A stretch of 64,000 nucleotides of DNA from the NCBI GenBank assembly GCA_029168955.1, contig JAPDOI010000374.1, positions 310,001-374,000 on the forward strand. The letters are read 5' to 3'. Position 1 is the first letter of the stretch, and each line of letters begins with the position of its first letter. The notes beneath the pieces were generated by a model. The model worked only from the letters and a program-made list of their open reading frames with translations, did no database searches and was not told the DNA's origin. This document shows, piece after piece, positions 1-13,112 of the stretch. The stretch comes from Aplectana chamaeleonis. Its lineage: Eukaryota > Nematoda > Chromadorea > Rhabditida > Cosmocercidae. Made by a program: the position numbers and the translations under genes.

Positions 1-3000
1 GACGTCATCGGGACGTTGTGAAAGTGCTTCGGGCTTCTGATGACGTCATCGGGACGTCGTGAGAGTGCTTCTGGCTTCTGATGACGTCATCGGGACGTCG
101 TGAAAAGTGCTTCGGGCTTCTGATGACGTCATCTGGACGTCGTGAAAGTGCTTCGGGCTTCTGATGACGTCATCGGGACGCCGTGAAAAGTGCTTCGGGC
201 TTCTGATGACGTCATTGGGACGTCGTGAGAGTGCTTCGGGCTTCTGATGACGTCATCGGGACGTCGTTAAAAGTGCTTCGGGCTTCTGATGACGTCATCG
301 GGACGTCGTGAGAGTGCTTCGGGCTTCTGATGGCGTCATCGGGACGTCGTGAAAAGTGCTTCGGGCTTCTGATGACGTCATCGGGACGTCGTGAAAGTGC
401 TTCGGGCTTCTGATGACGTCATCGGGACGTCGTGAAAGTGCTTCGGGCTTCTGATGACGTCATCGGGACGTCGTGAGAGTGCTTCGGGCTTCTGATGACG
501 TCATCGGGACGTCGTGAAAAGTGCTTCGGGCTTCTGATGACGTCATCGGGACGTCGTGAAAAGTGCTTCGGGCTTCTGATGACGTCATGGGGACGTCGTG
601 AAAAGTGCTTCGGGCTTCTGATGACGTCATCGGGACGTCGTGAGAGTGCTTCGGGCTTCTGATGACGTCATCGGGACGTCGTGAAAAGTGCTTCGGGCTT
701 CTGATGACGTCATCGGGACGTCGTGAAAGTGCTTCGGGCTTCTAATGACGTCATCGGGACGCCGTGAAAAGTGCTTCGGGCTTCTGATGACGTCATCGGG
801 ACGTCGTGAAAGTGCTTCGGGCTTCTGATGACGTCATCGGGACGTAGTGAAAAGTGCTTCGGGCTTCTGATGACGTCATCGGGACGTCGTGAAAAGTGCT
901 TCGTGCTTCTGACGACGTCATCGGGACGTCGTGAAAGTGCTTCGGGTTTCTGATGACGTCATCGGGACGTCGTAAAAAGTGCTTCGGGCTTCTTATGACG
1001 TCATCGGGACGTCTTGAAAGTGCTTCGGGCTTCTGATGACGTCATCGGGACGTCGTGAAAAGTGCTTCGGGCTTCTGATGACGTCATCGGGACGTCGTGA
1101 GAGTGCTTCAGGCTTCTGATGACGTCATCGGGACGTCGTGAGAGTGCTTCTGGCTTCTGATGACGTCATCGGGACGTCGTGAAAAGTGCTTCGGGCTTCT
1201 GATGACGTCATCTGGACGTCGTGAAAGTGCTTCGGGCTTCTGATGACGTCATCGGGACGCCGTGAAAAGTGCTTCAGGCTTCTGATGACGTCATCGGGAC
1301 GTCGTGAAAGTGCTTCGGGCTTCTGATGACGTCATCGGGACGTCGTGAAAGTGCTTCGGGCTTCTGATGACGTCATCCGGGACGCCGTGAAAAGTGCTTC
1401 GGGCTTCTGATGACGTCATCGGGACGTCGTGAAAGTGCTTCGGGCTTCTGATGACGTCATCGGGACGTAGTGAAAAGTGCTTCGGGCTTCTGATGACGTC
1501 ATCGGGACGTCGTGAAAGTGCTTCGGGCTTCTGATGACGTCATCGGGACGTCGTGAAAAGTGCTTCGGGCTTCTGATGACGTCATCGGGACGTCGTGAAA
1601 GTGCTTCGGGCTTCTGATGACGTCATCGGGACGTCGTGAAAAGTGCTTCGGGCTTCTGATGACGTCATCGGGACGTCGTGAGAGTGCTTCGGGCTTCTGA
1701 TGACGTCATCGGGACGTCGTGAAAAGTGCTTCGGGCTTCTGATGACGTCATCGGGACGTCGTGAAAGTGCTTCGGGCTTCTGATGACGTCATCGGGACGC
1801 CGTGAAAAGTGCTTCGGGCTTCTGATGACGTCATCGGGACGTCGTGAAAGTGCTTCGGGCTTCTGATGACGTCATCGGGACGTCGTGAAAAGTGCTTCGG
1901 GCTTCTGATGACGTCATCGGGACGGCGTGAAGAAGTGCTTCGTGCTTCTGACGACGTCATCGGGACGTCGTGAAAGTGCTTCGGGCTTCTGATGACGTCA
2001 TCGGGACGTCGTGAAAGAAAGTGCTTCGGGCTTCTGATGACGTCATCGGGACGTCGTGAAGTGCTTCGGGCTTCTGATGACGTCATCGGGACGTCGTGAA
2101 AGTGCTTCGGGCTTCTGATGACGTCATCGGGACGTCGTGAAAGTGCTTCGGGCTTCTGATGACGTCATCGGGACGTCGTGAAAGTGCTTCGGGCTTCTGA
2201 TGACGTCATCGGGACGTCGTGAAAAGTGCTTCGGGCTTCTGATGACGTCATCGGGACGTCGTGAGAGTGCTTCGGGCTTCTGATGACGTCATCGGGACGT
2301 CGTGAAAAGTGCTTCGGGCTTCTGATGACGTCATCGGGACGTCGTGAAAGTGCTTCGGGCTTCTGATGACGTCATCGGGACGTCGTGAAAGTGCTTCGGG
2401 CTTCTGATGACGTCATCGGGACGTCGTGAAAGTGCTTCGGGCTTCTGATGACGTCATCGGGACGTCGTGAAAAGTGCTTCGGGCTTCTGATGACGTCATC
2501 GGGACGTCGTGAAAGTGCTTCGGGCTTCTGATGACGTCATCGGGACGTCGTGAAAAGTGCTTCGGGCTTCTGATGACGTCATCGGGCCGTCGTGAGAGTG
2601 CTTCGGGCTTCTGACGACGTCATCGGGACGTCGTGAAAGTGCTTCGGGCTTCTGATGACGTCATCGGGACGTCGTGAAAAGTGCTTCGGGCTTCTGATGA
2701 CGTCATCGGGACGTCGTGAAAGTGCTTCGGGCTTCTGATGACGTCATCGGGACGTCGTGAAAGTGCTTCGGGCTTCTGATGACGTCATCGGGACGTCGTG
2801 AAAGTGCTTCGGGCTTCTGATGACGTCATCGGGACGTAGTGAAAAGTGCTTCGGGCTCTTGATGACGTCATCGGGACGTCGTGAAAAGTGCTTCGTGCTT
2901 CTGACGACGTCATCGGGACGTCGTGAAAGTGCTTCGGGCTTTTGATGACGTCATCGGGACGTCGTGAAAGTGCTTCGGGCTTCTGATGACGTCATCGGGA

Positions 3001-6000
3001 CGTCGTGAAAGTGCTTCGGGCTTCTGATGACGTCATCGGGACGTCGTGAAAGTGCTTCGGGCTTCTGATGACGTCATCGGGACGTCGTGAAAGTGCTTCG
3101 GGCTTCTGATGACGTCATCGGGACGTCGTGAAAAGTGCTTCGGGCTTCTGATGACGTCATCGGGACGTCGTGAAAGTGCTTCGGGCTTCTGATGACGTCA
3201 TCGGGACGTCGTGAAAGTGCTTCGGGCTTCTGATGACGTCATCGGGACGTCGTGAAAAGTGCTTCGGGCTTCTGATGACGTCATCGGGACGTCGTGAAAG
3301 TGCTTCGGGCTTCTGATGACGTCATCGGGACGTCGTGAAAAGTGCTTCGGGCTTCTGATGACGTCATCGGGACGTCGTGAAAGTGCTTCGGGCTTCTGAT
3401 GACGTCATCGGGACGTCGTGAAAAGTGCTTCGGGCTTCTGATGACGTCATCGGGACGTCGTGAAAAGTGCTTCGGGCTTCTGATGACGTCATCGGGACGT
3501 CGTGAAAGTGCTTCGGGCTTCTGATGACGTCATCGGGACGTCGTGAAAGTGCTTCGGGCTTCTGATGACGTCATCGGGACGTCGTGAAAAGTGCTTCGGG
3601 CTTCTGATGACGTCATCGGGACGTCGTGAAAAGTGCTTCGGGCTTCTGATGACGTCATCGGGACGTCGTGAAAGTGCTTCGTGCTTCTAATGACGTCATC
3701 GGGACGCCGTGAGAGTGCTTCGGGCTTCTGATGGCGTCATCGGGACGTCGTGAAAGTGCTTCGGGCTTCTGATGACGTCATCGGGACGTAGTGAAAAGTG
3801 CTTCGGGCTTCTGATGACGTCATCGGGACGTCGTGAAAAGTGCTTCATGCTTCTGACGACGTCATCGGGACGTCGTGAAAGTGCTTCGGGTTTCTGATGA
3901 CGTCATCGGGACGTCGTAAAAGTGCTTCGGGCTTCTTATGACGTCATCGGGACGTCGTGAAAGTGCTTCGGGCTTCTGATGACGTCATCGGGACGTCGTG
4001 AAAAGTGCTTCGGGCTTCTGATGACGTCATCGGGACGTCGTGAGAGTGCTTCGGGCTTCTGATGAGGTCATGGGGACGTCGTGAGAGTGCTTCGGGCTTC
4101 TGATGACGTCATCGGGACGTCGTGAAAAGTGCTTCGGGCTTCTGATGACGTCATCGGGACGTCGTGAAAGTGCTTCGGGCTTCTGATGACGTCATCGGGA
4201 CGCCGTGAAAAGTGCTTCGGGCTTCTGATGACGTCATCGGGACGTCGTGAAAAGTGCTTCGGGCTTCTGATGACGTCATCGGGACGTCGTGAAAGTGCTT
4301 CGGGCTTCTGATGACGTCATCGGGACGTCGTGAAAAGTGCTTCGGGCTTCTGATGACGTCATCGGGACGTCGTGAAAGTGCTTCGGGCTTCTAATGACGT
4401 CATCGGGACGTCGTGAAAAGTGCTTCGGGCTTCTGATGACGTCATCGGGACGTCGTGAAAGTGCTTCGGGCTTCTGATGACGTCATCGGGACGTAGTGAA
4501 AAGTGCTTCGGGCTCCTGATGACGTCATCGGGACGTCGTGAAAAGTGCTTCGTGCTTCTGACGACGTCATCGGGACGTCGTGAAAGTGCTTCGGGCTTCT
4601 GATGACGTCATCGGGACGTCGTGAAAGTGCTTCGGGCTTCTGATGACGTCATCGGGACGTCGTGAAAAGTGCTTCGGGCTTCTGATGACGTCATCGGGAC
4701 GTCGTGAAAAGTGCTTCGGGCTTCTGATGACGTCATCGGGACGTCGTGAAAGTGCTTCGGGCTTCTAATGACGTCATCGGGACGGCGTGAAAAGTGGTTG
4801 GGGCTTCTGATGACGTCATCCGGGACGTCGTGAAAGTGCTCCGGGCTCCTGATGACGTCATCGGGACGTCGTGAAAGTGCTTCGGGCTTCTGATGACGTC
4901 ATCGGGACGTCGTGAAAGTGCTTCGGGCTTCTGATGACGTCATCGGGACGTCGTGAAAGTGCTTCGGGCTTCTAATGACGTCATCGGGACGCCGTGAAAA
5001 GTGCTTCGGGCTTCTGATGACGTCATCGGGACGTCGTGAAAGTGCTTCGGGCTTCTGATGACGTCATCGGGACGTAGTGAAAAGTGCTTCGGGCTCCTGA
5101 TGACGTCATCGGGACGTCGTGAAAAGTGCTTCGTGCTTCTGACGACGTCATCGGGACGTCGTGAAAGTGCTTCGGGTTTCTGATGACGTCATCGGGACGT
5201 CGTAAAAAGTGCTTCGGGCTTCTGATGACGTCATCGGGACGTCGTGAAAGTGCTTCGGGCTTCTGATGACGTCATCGGGACGTCGTGAAAAGTGCTTCGG
5301 GCTTCTGATGACGTCATCGGGACGTCGTGAAAAGTGCTTCGGGCTTCTGATGAGGTCATGGGGACGTCGTGAGAGTGCTTCGGGCTTCTGATGACGTCAT
5401 CGGGACGTCGTGAAAAGTGCTTCGGGCTTCTGATGACGTCATCGGGACGTCGTGAAAGTGCTTCGGGCTTCTGATGACGTCATCGGGACGCCGTGAAAAG
5501 TGCTTCAGGCTTCTGATGACGTCATCGGGACGTAGTGAAAAGTGCTTCGGGCTTCTGATGACGTCATCGGGACGTCGTGAGAGTGCTTCGGGCTTCTGAT
5601 GACGTCATCGGGACGTCGTGAAAAGTGCTTCGGGCTTCTGATGACGTCATCGGGACGTCGTGAAAGTGCTTCGGGCTTCTGATGACGTCATCGGGACGCC
5701 GTGAAAAGTGCTTCGGGCTTCTGATGACGTCATCGGGACGTCGTGAAAGTGCTTCGGGCTTCTGATGACGTCATCGGGACGTCGTGAAAAGTGCTTCGGG
5801 CTTCTGATGACGTCATCGGGACGTCGTGAAAGTGCTTCGGGCTTCTGATGACGTCATCGGGACGTCGTGAAAAGTGCTTCGGGCTTCTGATGACGTCATC
5901 GGGACGTCGTGAAAGTGCTTCGGGCTTCTGATGACGTCATCGGGACGTCGTGAAAAGTGCTTCGGGCTTCTGATGACGTCATCGGGACGTCGTGAAAAGT

Positions 6001-9000
6001 GCTTCGGGCTTCTGATGACGTCATCGGGACGTCGTGAAAGTGCTTCGGGCTTCTGATGACGTCATCGGGACGTCGTGAAAAGTGCTTCGGGCTTCTGATG
6101 ACGTCATCGGGACGTCGTGAAAGTGCTTCGGGCTTCTGATGACGTCATCGGGACGTAGTGAAAAGTGCTTCGGGCTTCTGACGACGTCATCGGGACGTCG
6201 TGAAAAAGTGCTTCGGGCTTCTGATGACGTCATCGGGACGTCGTGAAAGTGCTTCGGGCTTCTGATGACGTCATCGGGACGACGTGAAAAGTGCTTCGGG
6301 CTTCTGATGACGTCATCGGGACGTCGTGAAAGTGCTTCGGGCTTCTGATGACGTCATCGGGACGTCGTGAAAAGTGCTTCGGGCTTCTGATGACGTCATC
6401 GGGACGTCGTGAAAAGTGCTTCGGGCTTCTGATGACGTCATCGGGACGTCGTGAAAGTGCTTCGGGCTTCTGATGACGTCATCGGGACGTCGTGAAAGTG
6501 CTTCGGGCTTCTGATGACGTCATCGGGACGTCGTGAAAGTGCTTCGGGCTTCTGATGACGTCATCGGGACGTCGTGAAAAGTGCTTCGGGCTTCTGATGA
6601 CGTCATCGGGACGTCGTGAAAGAAGTGCTTCGGGCTTCTGATGACGTCATCGGGACGTCGTGAAAGTGCTTCGGGCTTCTGATGACGTCATCGGGACGTC
6701 GTGAAAAGTGCTTCCAGGCTTCTGATGACGTCATCGGGACGTCGTGAAAGTGCTTCGGGCTTCTGATGACGTCATCGGGACGTCGTGAAAGTGCTTCGGG
6801 CTTCTGACGACGTCATCGGGACGTCGTGAAAGTGCTTCGGGCTTCTGATGACGTCATCGGGACGTCGTGAAAAGTGCTTCGGGCTTCTGATGACGTCATC
6901 GGGACGTCGTGAAAAGTGCTTCGGGCTTCTGATGACGTCATCGGGACGTCGTGAAAGTGCTTCAGGCTTCTGATGACGTCATCGGGACGTCGTGAAAAGT
7001 GCTTCGGGCTTCTGATGACGTCATCGGGACGTCGTGAAAGTGCTTCGGGCTTCTGATGACGTCATCGGGACGTCGTGAAAAGTGCTTCGGGCTTCTGATG
7101 ACGTCATCGGGACGTCGTGAAAGTGCTTCGGGCTTCTAATGACGTCATCGGGACGCCGTGAAAAGTGCTTCGGGCTTCTGATGACGTCATCGGGACGTCG
7201 TGAAAGTGCTTCGGGCTTCTGATGACGTCATCGGGACGTAGTGAAAAGTGCTTCGGGCTCCTGATGACGTCATCGGGACGTCGTGAAAAGTGCTTCGTGC
7301 TTCTGACGACGTCATCGGGACGTCGTGAAAGTGCTTCGGGCTCCTGATGACGTCATCGGGACGTCGTGAAAAGTGCTTCGTGCTTCTGACGACGTCATCG
7401 GGACGTCGTGAAAAGTGCTTCTGGCTTCTGACGACGTCATCGGGACGTCGAAAGTGCTTCGGGCTTCTGATGACGTCATCGGGACGTCGTGAAAGTGCTT
7501 CGGGCTTCTGATGACGTCATGGGGACGTCGTGAGAGTGCTTCGGGCTTCTGATGACGTCATCGGGACGTCGTGAAAAGTGCTTCGGGCTTCTGATGACGT
7601 CATCGGGACGTCGTGAAAGTGCTTCGGGCTTCTGATGACGTCATCGGGACGCCGTGAAAAGTGCTTCAGGCTTCTGATGACGTCATCGGGACGTCGTGAA
7701 AAGTGCTTCGGGCTTCTGATGACGTCATCGGGACGTCGTGAAAGTGCTTCGGGCTTCTAATGACGTCATCGGGACGCCGTGAAAAGTGCTTCGGGCTTCT
7801 GATGACGTCATCGGGACGTCGTGAAAGTGCTTCGGGCTTCTGATGACGTCATCGGGACGTAGTGAAAAGTGCTTCGGGCTTCTGATGACGTCATCGGGAC
7901 GTCGTGAGAGTGCTTCGGGCTTCTGATGACGTCATCGGGACGTCGTGAAAAGTGCTTCGGGCTTCTGATGACGTCATCGGGACGTCGTGAAAGTGCTTCG
8001 GGCTTCTGATGACGTCATCGAGACGTCGTGAAAAGTGCTTCGGGCTTCTGATGACGTCATCGGGACGTCGTGAAAGTGCTTCGGGCTTCTGATGACGTCA
8101 TCGGGACGTCGTGAAAAGTGCTTCGGGCTTCTGACGACGTCATCGGGACGTGGTGAAAAGTGCTTTGGCTCCTGATGACGTCATGGGGACGTCGTGAAAG
8201 GTGCTTCGGGCTTCTGATGACGTCACCGGGACGTCGTGAAAGTGCTTCGGGCTTCTAATGACGTCATCGGGACGCCGTGAAAAGTGCTTCGGGCTTCTGA
8301 TGACGTCATCGGGACGTCGTGAAAAGTGCTTCGGGCTTCTGATGACGTCGTTGGGACGTCGTGAAAGTGCTTCGGGCTTCTGATGACGTCGTCGGGACGT
8401 CGTGAAAAGTGCTTCGGGCTTCTAACGACGTCATCGGGACGTCGTGAAAGTGCTTCGGGCTTCTGATGACGTCATCGGGACGTCGTGAAAAGTTCTTCGG
8501 TCTTCTGATGACGTCATCGGGACGTCGTGAAAAGTGCTTCGGGCTTCTGATGACGTCATCGGGACGTCGTGAAAAGTGCTTCGGGCTTCTGATGACGTCA
8601 TCGGGACGTCGTGAAAAGTGCTTCGGGCTTCTGATGACGTCATCGGGACGTCGTGAAAAGTGCTTCGGCTTCTGATGACGTCATCGGACGTCGTGAAAGT
8701 GCTTCGGGGGCTTCTGATGACGTCATCGGGACGTCGTGAAAGTGCTTCGGGCTTCTGATGACGTCATCGGGACGTCGTGAAAGTGCTTCGGGCTTCTGAT
8801 GACGTCATCGGGACGTCGTGAAAAGTGCTTCGGTTTCTGATGACGTCATCGGGACGTCGTGAAAAGTGCTTCGGGCTTCTTGATGACGTCATCGGGACGT
8901 CGTGAAAGTGCTTCCGGGCTTCTGATGACGTCATCGGGACGTCGTGAAAAGTGCTTCAGGCTTCTGATGACGTCATCGGGACGTCGTGAAAGTGCTTCGG

Positions 9001-10470
9001 GCTTCTGATGACGTCATCGGGACGTCGTGAGTGCTTCGGGCTTCTGATGACGTCATCGGGACGTCGTGAAAAGTGCTTCAGGGCTTCTGATGACGTCATC
9101 GGGACGTCGTGAGAGTGCTTCGGGCTTCTGATGACGTCATCGGGACGCCGTGAAAGTGCTTCGGGCTTCTGATGACGTCATCGGGACGTCGTGAAAAGGG
9201 CTTCGGGCTTCTGATGACGTCATCGGGACGTCGTGAAAGTGCTTCGGCTTCTGATGACGTCATCGGGACGCCGTGAAAAGTGCTTCGGGCTTCTGATGAC
9301 GTCATCGGGACGTCGTGAAAGTGCTTCGGGCTTCTGATGACGTCATCGGGACGTAGTGAAAAGTGCTTCCGGGCTTCTGATGACGTCATCGGGACGTCGA
9401 AAGTGCTTCAGGCTTCTGATGACGCCATCGGGACGTCGTGAAAAGTGCTTCGGGCTTCTCGTGACGTCATCGGGACGTCGTGGAAGTGCTTCGGGCTTCT
9501 GATGACGTCATCGAGACGTCGTGAAAGTGCTTCGGGCTTCTGATGACGTCATCGGGACGTCGTGGGAAGAGCTTCGGGTTTCTAATGACGCCATCGGGAT
9601 GTCGTGAAAGTGCTTCGGGCTTCTTATGACGTCATCGGGACGTCGTGAAAGTGCTTCGGGCTTCTGATGACGTCATCGGGGCGTCGTGAAAAGTGCTTCG
9701 TGCTTCTGACGACGTCATCGGGACGTCGGGAAAGTGCTTCGGGTTTCTGATGACGTCATCGGGACGTCGTAAAGTGCTTCGGGCTTCTGATGACGTCATC
9801 GGGACGTCGTGAAAGTGCTTCGGGCTTCTGATGACGTCATCGGACGTCGTGAAAAGTGCTTCGGGCTTCTGATGACGTCATCGGGACGTCGTGAAAAGTG
9901 CTTCGGGCTTCTGATGACGTCATCGGGACGTCGGGAGAGTGCTTCGGTCTTCTGATGAGGTCATCGGGACGTCGTGAAAGTGCTTCGGGCTTCTGATGAC
10001 GTCATCGGGACGTCGAAAAGTGCTTCGGCTTCTGATGACGTCATCGGACGTCGCGAAAGTGCTTAGCTTCTGATGACGTCATCGGGACGCCGTGAAAAGT
10101 GCTTCAGGCTTCTGATGACGTCATCGGGACGTCGTGAAGAAAGTGCTTCGGGCTTCTTATGACGTCATCGGGACGTCGTGAAAGTGCTTCGGGCTTCTGA
10201 TGACGTCATCGGGACGTCGTGAGAAGTGCTTCGGGCTTCTGACGACGTCATCGGGACGTCGTGAAAGTGCTTCGGGTTTCTGATGACGTCATCGGGACGT
10301 CGTGAAAAGTGCTTCGGGCTTCTTATGACGTCATCGGGACGTCGTGAAAGTGCTTCGGGCTTCTGATGACGTCATCGGCACGTCGTGAAAAGTGCTTCGG
10401 GCTTCTGATGACGTCATCGGGACGTCGTAAAAAGTGCCTCGAGTTTCTGATGACGTCATTGGGACGTCGT
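1..10470. repeat. 41/42-bp satellite array with CRE-like palindrome
   Basis: About 250 head-to-tail monomers, roughly 41 or 42 bp long. The two lengths differ mainly by one A in GTGAAAGTG versus GTGAAAAGTG. Each monomer carries GATGACGTCATCGGGACGTC, which includes the 8-bp palindrome TGACGTCA, followed by AGTGCTTCGGGCTTCT. Monomers 1-8 kb differ by few substitutions; from about 8.15 kb indels and variants rise, as expected near an array edge. The left edge lies outside the window. Because 42 is divisible by three, repetitive reading frames of 60-110 codons appear on both strands; they are by-products of the repeat and not genes. No spacers are present, so it is not a CRISPR array. Confidence 0.97.
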
Positions 10471-11590
10471 GCCCCCCCCCGTCTAGGATAGTCCCAAGAG
10501 TGCTTCGGGCTTCTAATGACGTCATCGGGACATCGTGAGAAGTGCGGGACTATCCTAGAGGGGGGGCACTCAAGATTCAAGTCAGAAATGGAATGAACCA
10601 CCGATCTATAACGCTATCAATCAAAGTATCTCTACACAACTTCATCAACAACAATGAGTGATAGCAGCATCAAGCACCTTTTATCAAGGTTTCCATTCAT
10701 TTTCACGAGAAAGTCGTGGGTGCCCCCGTCTAGGATAGTCCCAAGAGTGCTTCCGGGCTTCTGATGACGTCATCGGGACATCGTGAGAAGTGCGGGACTA
10801 TCCTAGACGGGGCACTCAAGATTCAAGTCAGAAATGGAATGAACCACCGATCTATAACGCTATCAATCAAAGTATCTCTACACAACTTCATCAACAACAA
10901 TGACTGATAGCAGCATCAAGCACCTTTTATCAAGGTTTCCATTCATTTTCATGAGAAAGTCGTGGGTGCCCCCCCCCCCCGTCTAGGATAGTCCCAAGAG
11001 TGCTTCGGGCTTCTGATGACGTCATCGGGACATCGTGAGAAGTGCGGGACTATCCTAGACGGGGGGGCACTCAAGATTCAAGTCAGAAATGGAATGAACC
11101 ACCGATCTATAACGCTATCAATCGAAGTATTTCTACAGAGCTTCATCAACAACAATGAGTGATAGCAGCATCAAACATCTTTTATCAAGGTTTCCATTCA
11201 TTTTCATGAGAAAGTCGTGGGTGCCCCGTCTAGGATAGTCCCAAGTGTGCTTCGGGCTTCTGATGGCGTCATCGGGACACCGGGAGAAGTGCGGGCCTAC
11301 CCCAGACGGGGGGGGGGCACTCAAGATTCAAGTCAGAAATGGAATGAACCACCGATCTATAACGCTATCAATCGAAGTATTTCTACAGAACTTCATCAAC
11401 AACAATGATTGATAGCAGCATCAAACATCTTTTATCAGGTTTTCCATTCATTTTCATGGGAAAATCGTGGGTGACCCCGTCTAGGATAGTCCCAAAGTGC
11501 TCCGGGCTTCTGATGACGTCATCGGGACGTCGTGAAAAGTGCTTCGAGCTTCTGATGAAGTCATCGGGACGTCGTGGAAACCCGGATAGT
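10469..11590. repeat. Composite ~248-bp tandem units containing one satellite monomer
   Basis: Four full units and a broken fifth, with GTCTAGGATAGTCCC starting at 10,481, 10,728, 10,981, 11,228 and 11,479 (spacings 247, 253, 247, 251). Each unit has a left arm GTGCCCC..GTCTAGGATAGTCCC, a loop of about 50 bases that is one satellite monomer, and a right arm GGGACTATCCTAGACGGGGGGCAC. About 155 bp of unrelated sequence follows (from AAGATTCAAGTCAGAAATGG to AGAAAGTCGTGG). The C/G runs in the arms vary in length. The fifth unit lacks its right arm and carries two degraded monomers instead. Confidence 0.92.
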
Positions 11591-12107
11591 GGGCAGGTGT
11601 TCGGGACCCGTTGCTGCTCATCCGAAAAGTTGTGAAGACCACCCCGTAGAGTGAGCAGGAGTCCAGACTCGATGCTAGCCATCCGAGAAATTATGCCCCG
11701 GAATTTGCGCAGGAGAGAACACCTTGCAAAACTTTTGTAAAAGTGTAAGGATGACAAGCATAGCAAGCAGAAAGTTTGAGATGTTATGTGAGTCATGTCA
11801 GGTCATGTTGCCAGGCTGCTTTTCAGTTTCGTAAGGTCATTCACACAACCCCATTTTGAGTGCTCCCTCTTCCTTCTTCACCAGCCTACTGATTTTTTCT
11901 GCAATAAATGGTACTTGCTTATTAGCATCCAAATTCAAAAACAAATTGTTAGAACTATCTCCATTCGCAGCTCAGCAGAGCTTTTTCATATCAGATTCAT
12001 GGAATCGAAGCGGCTGTTCTGCGAAGGAATGGGGCAACGGAAACGAAATAATGAGTATGTAAAACTGCTTTGTTCCACTGATGTGAAAGTGTCCAGATGG
12101 AATGGAA
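11591..12107. other. No gene recognised
   Basis: Unique-looking sequence next to the composite repeat. Short open frames exist on both strands, but none has a recognisable domain or splice context. Confidence 0.5.
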
Positions 12108-12611
12108 GGTAGTTTCTGACTGTCCCGGTTTTAAGTTAGTTTCATTTGAAAGCGAAGAACTGCAGGCAGATTCTGCATCCGGCTGTAGGCCAGCAGGCTT
12201 TCATGATTATCGACCGGGCTGGCTACGTCTGGGCGACCAACTATAACCGGGGCCTAAGGTCCCTGTCAGAGTTGGTTGAGAAAATCACCGTGGCCGACCC
12301 GTTCGATACGTATGAAAAACATGGAAGGTGCAAATAACACCCGGTGTAGCCAGATGTGGCTGACGCGATCAATATGAATGAATTATGTGGAACGATATCA
12401 TGGATATCATTCATTTCTTAGCTAATATCATGTGAACATCGGTCTTGTCAGCCACATCGAGTGATTTTTCTGAGATAGTTTTACAACAGTTTGGGTCATT
12501 GATTCTTGTGACCACTGAAAGAGGACTGATCTAGTGGGGAGATGAAGAGGTCTTTGTTCGAAATTCTTGCATGGGATATTACAGCGTAATATCAAGAAAA
12601 AGTGAACAATT
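12108..12611. repeat. Dispersed repeat flanking foldback copy 1
   Basis: Parts of this stretch recur at 14,378-14,771: the words GAGCGAAGAACTGC / AAGCGAAGAACTGC, CTTTCATGATTATCGAC, and AGAGGACTGATCTAGTGGGG occur in the same order before a related foldback element. The middle parts differ. An imperfect hairpin (ATGTGGCTGA / TCAGCCACAT) lies at about 12,354-12,458. Confidence 0.6.
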
Positions 12612-13112
12612 CTGTAAAAAGGGTCTCCCAAGCAGAAGTGGTTTGGTTAGCGTTACAAATGCTTCAACAAAAAGGGGAACAATAGGAAAGCGGAATGAGG
12701 AGAGTCTACAAAAATGAACAATATCCTCCAAGAACTCTTTTCTTTTTCGAAACTTCCAAACAGAGGAAAAAAACCGTTGTGGTATTTTACGAGGAAGAAT
12801 TGACTGGTTCCCTAAAACAATTTAACATCATCTCCCCTTTTAATGATAGCTATTAGGTTCACATGCATATATACATATTTTATCGGCACTCACATAATCA
12901 AAGTCCTTTATGGAGCCAAAAGCGCTTCCTCATAGAGAACCACAACGGTTTGTTTCCGCTGTTTGGAAGTTTCGAAAAAGAAAAGAGTTCTTGGAGGATA
13001 TTGTTCATTTTTTGTAGACTCTCCTCATTCCGCTTTCCTATTGTTCCCTTTTTGTTGAAGCATTTGTAACGCTAACCAAACCACTTCTGCTTGGGAGACC
13101 CCTTTTTTACAG
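12612..13112. mobile_element. Foldback/MITE-like element, copy 1
   Basis: Long inverted repeats of roughly 180 bp. The left arm begins CTGTAAAAAGGGTCTCCCAA and runs through the AGAGTCTACAAAAATGAACA region. The right arm from about 12,930 is its reverse complement, ending TTGGGAGACCCCTTTTTTAC. The central ~140 bp is AT-rich. No protein is encoded. A diverged second copy lies at 14,772-15,252. Confidence 0.85.

Noticed and set aside
1..10470. CRISPR array
   Set aside because: No unique spacers, no cas genes; head-to-tail monomers in a eukaryotic context.
1748..10601. Repetitive open frames (MTSSEARSTF-type and others) in the satellite
   Set aside because: They arise because 42 bp is divisible by three; frames shift at every 41-bp monomer and exist on both strands.
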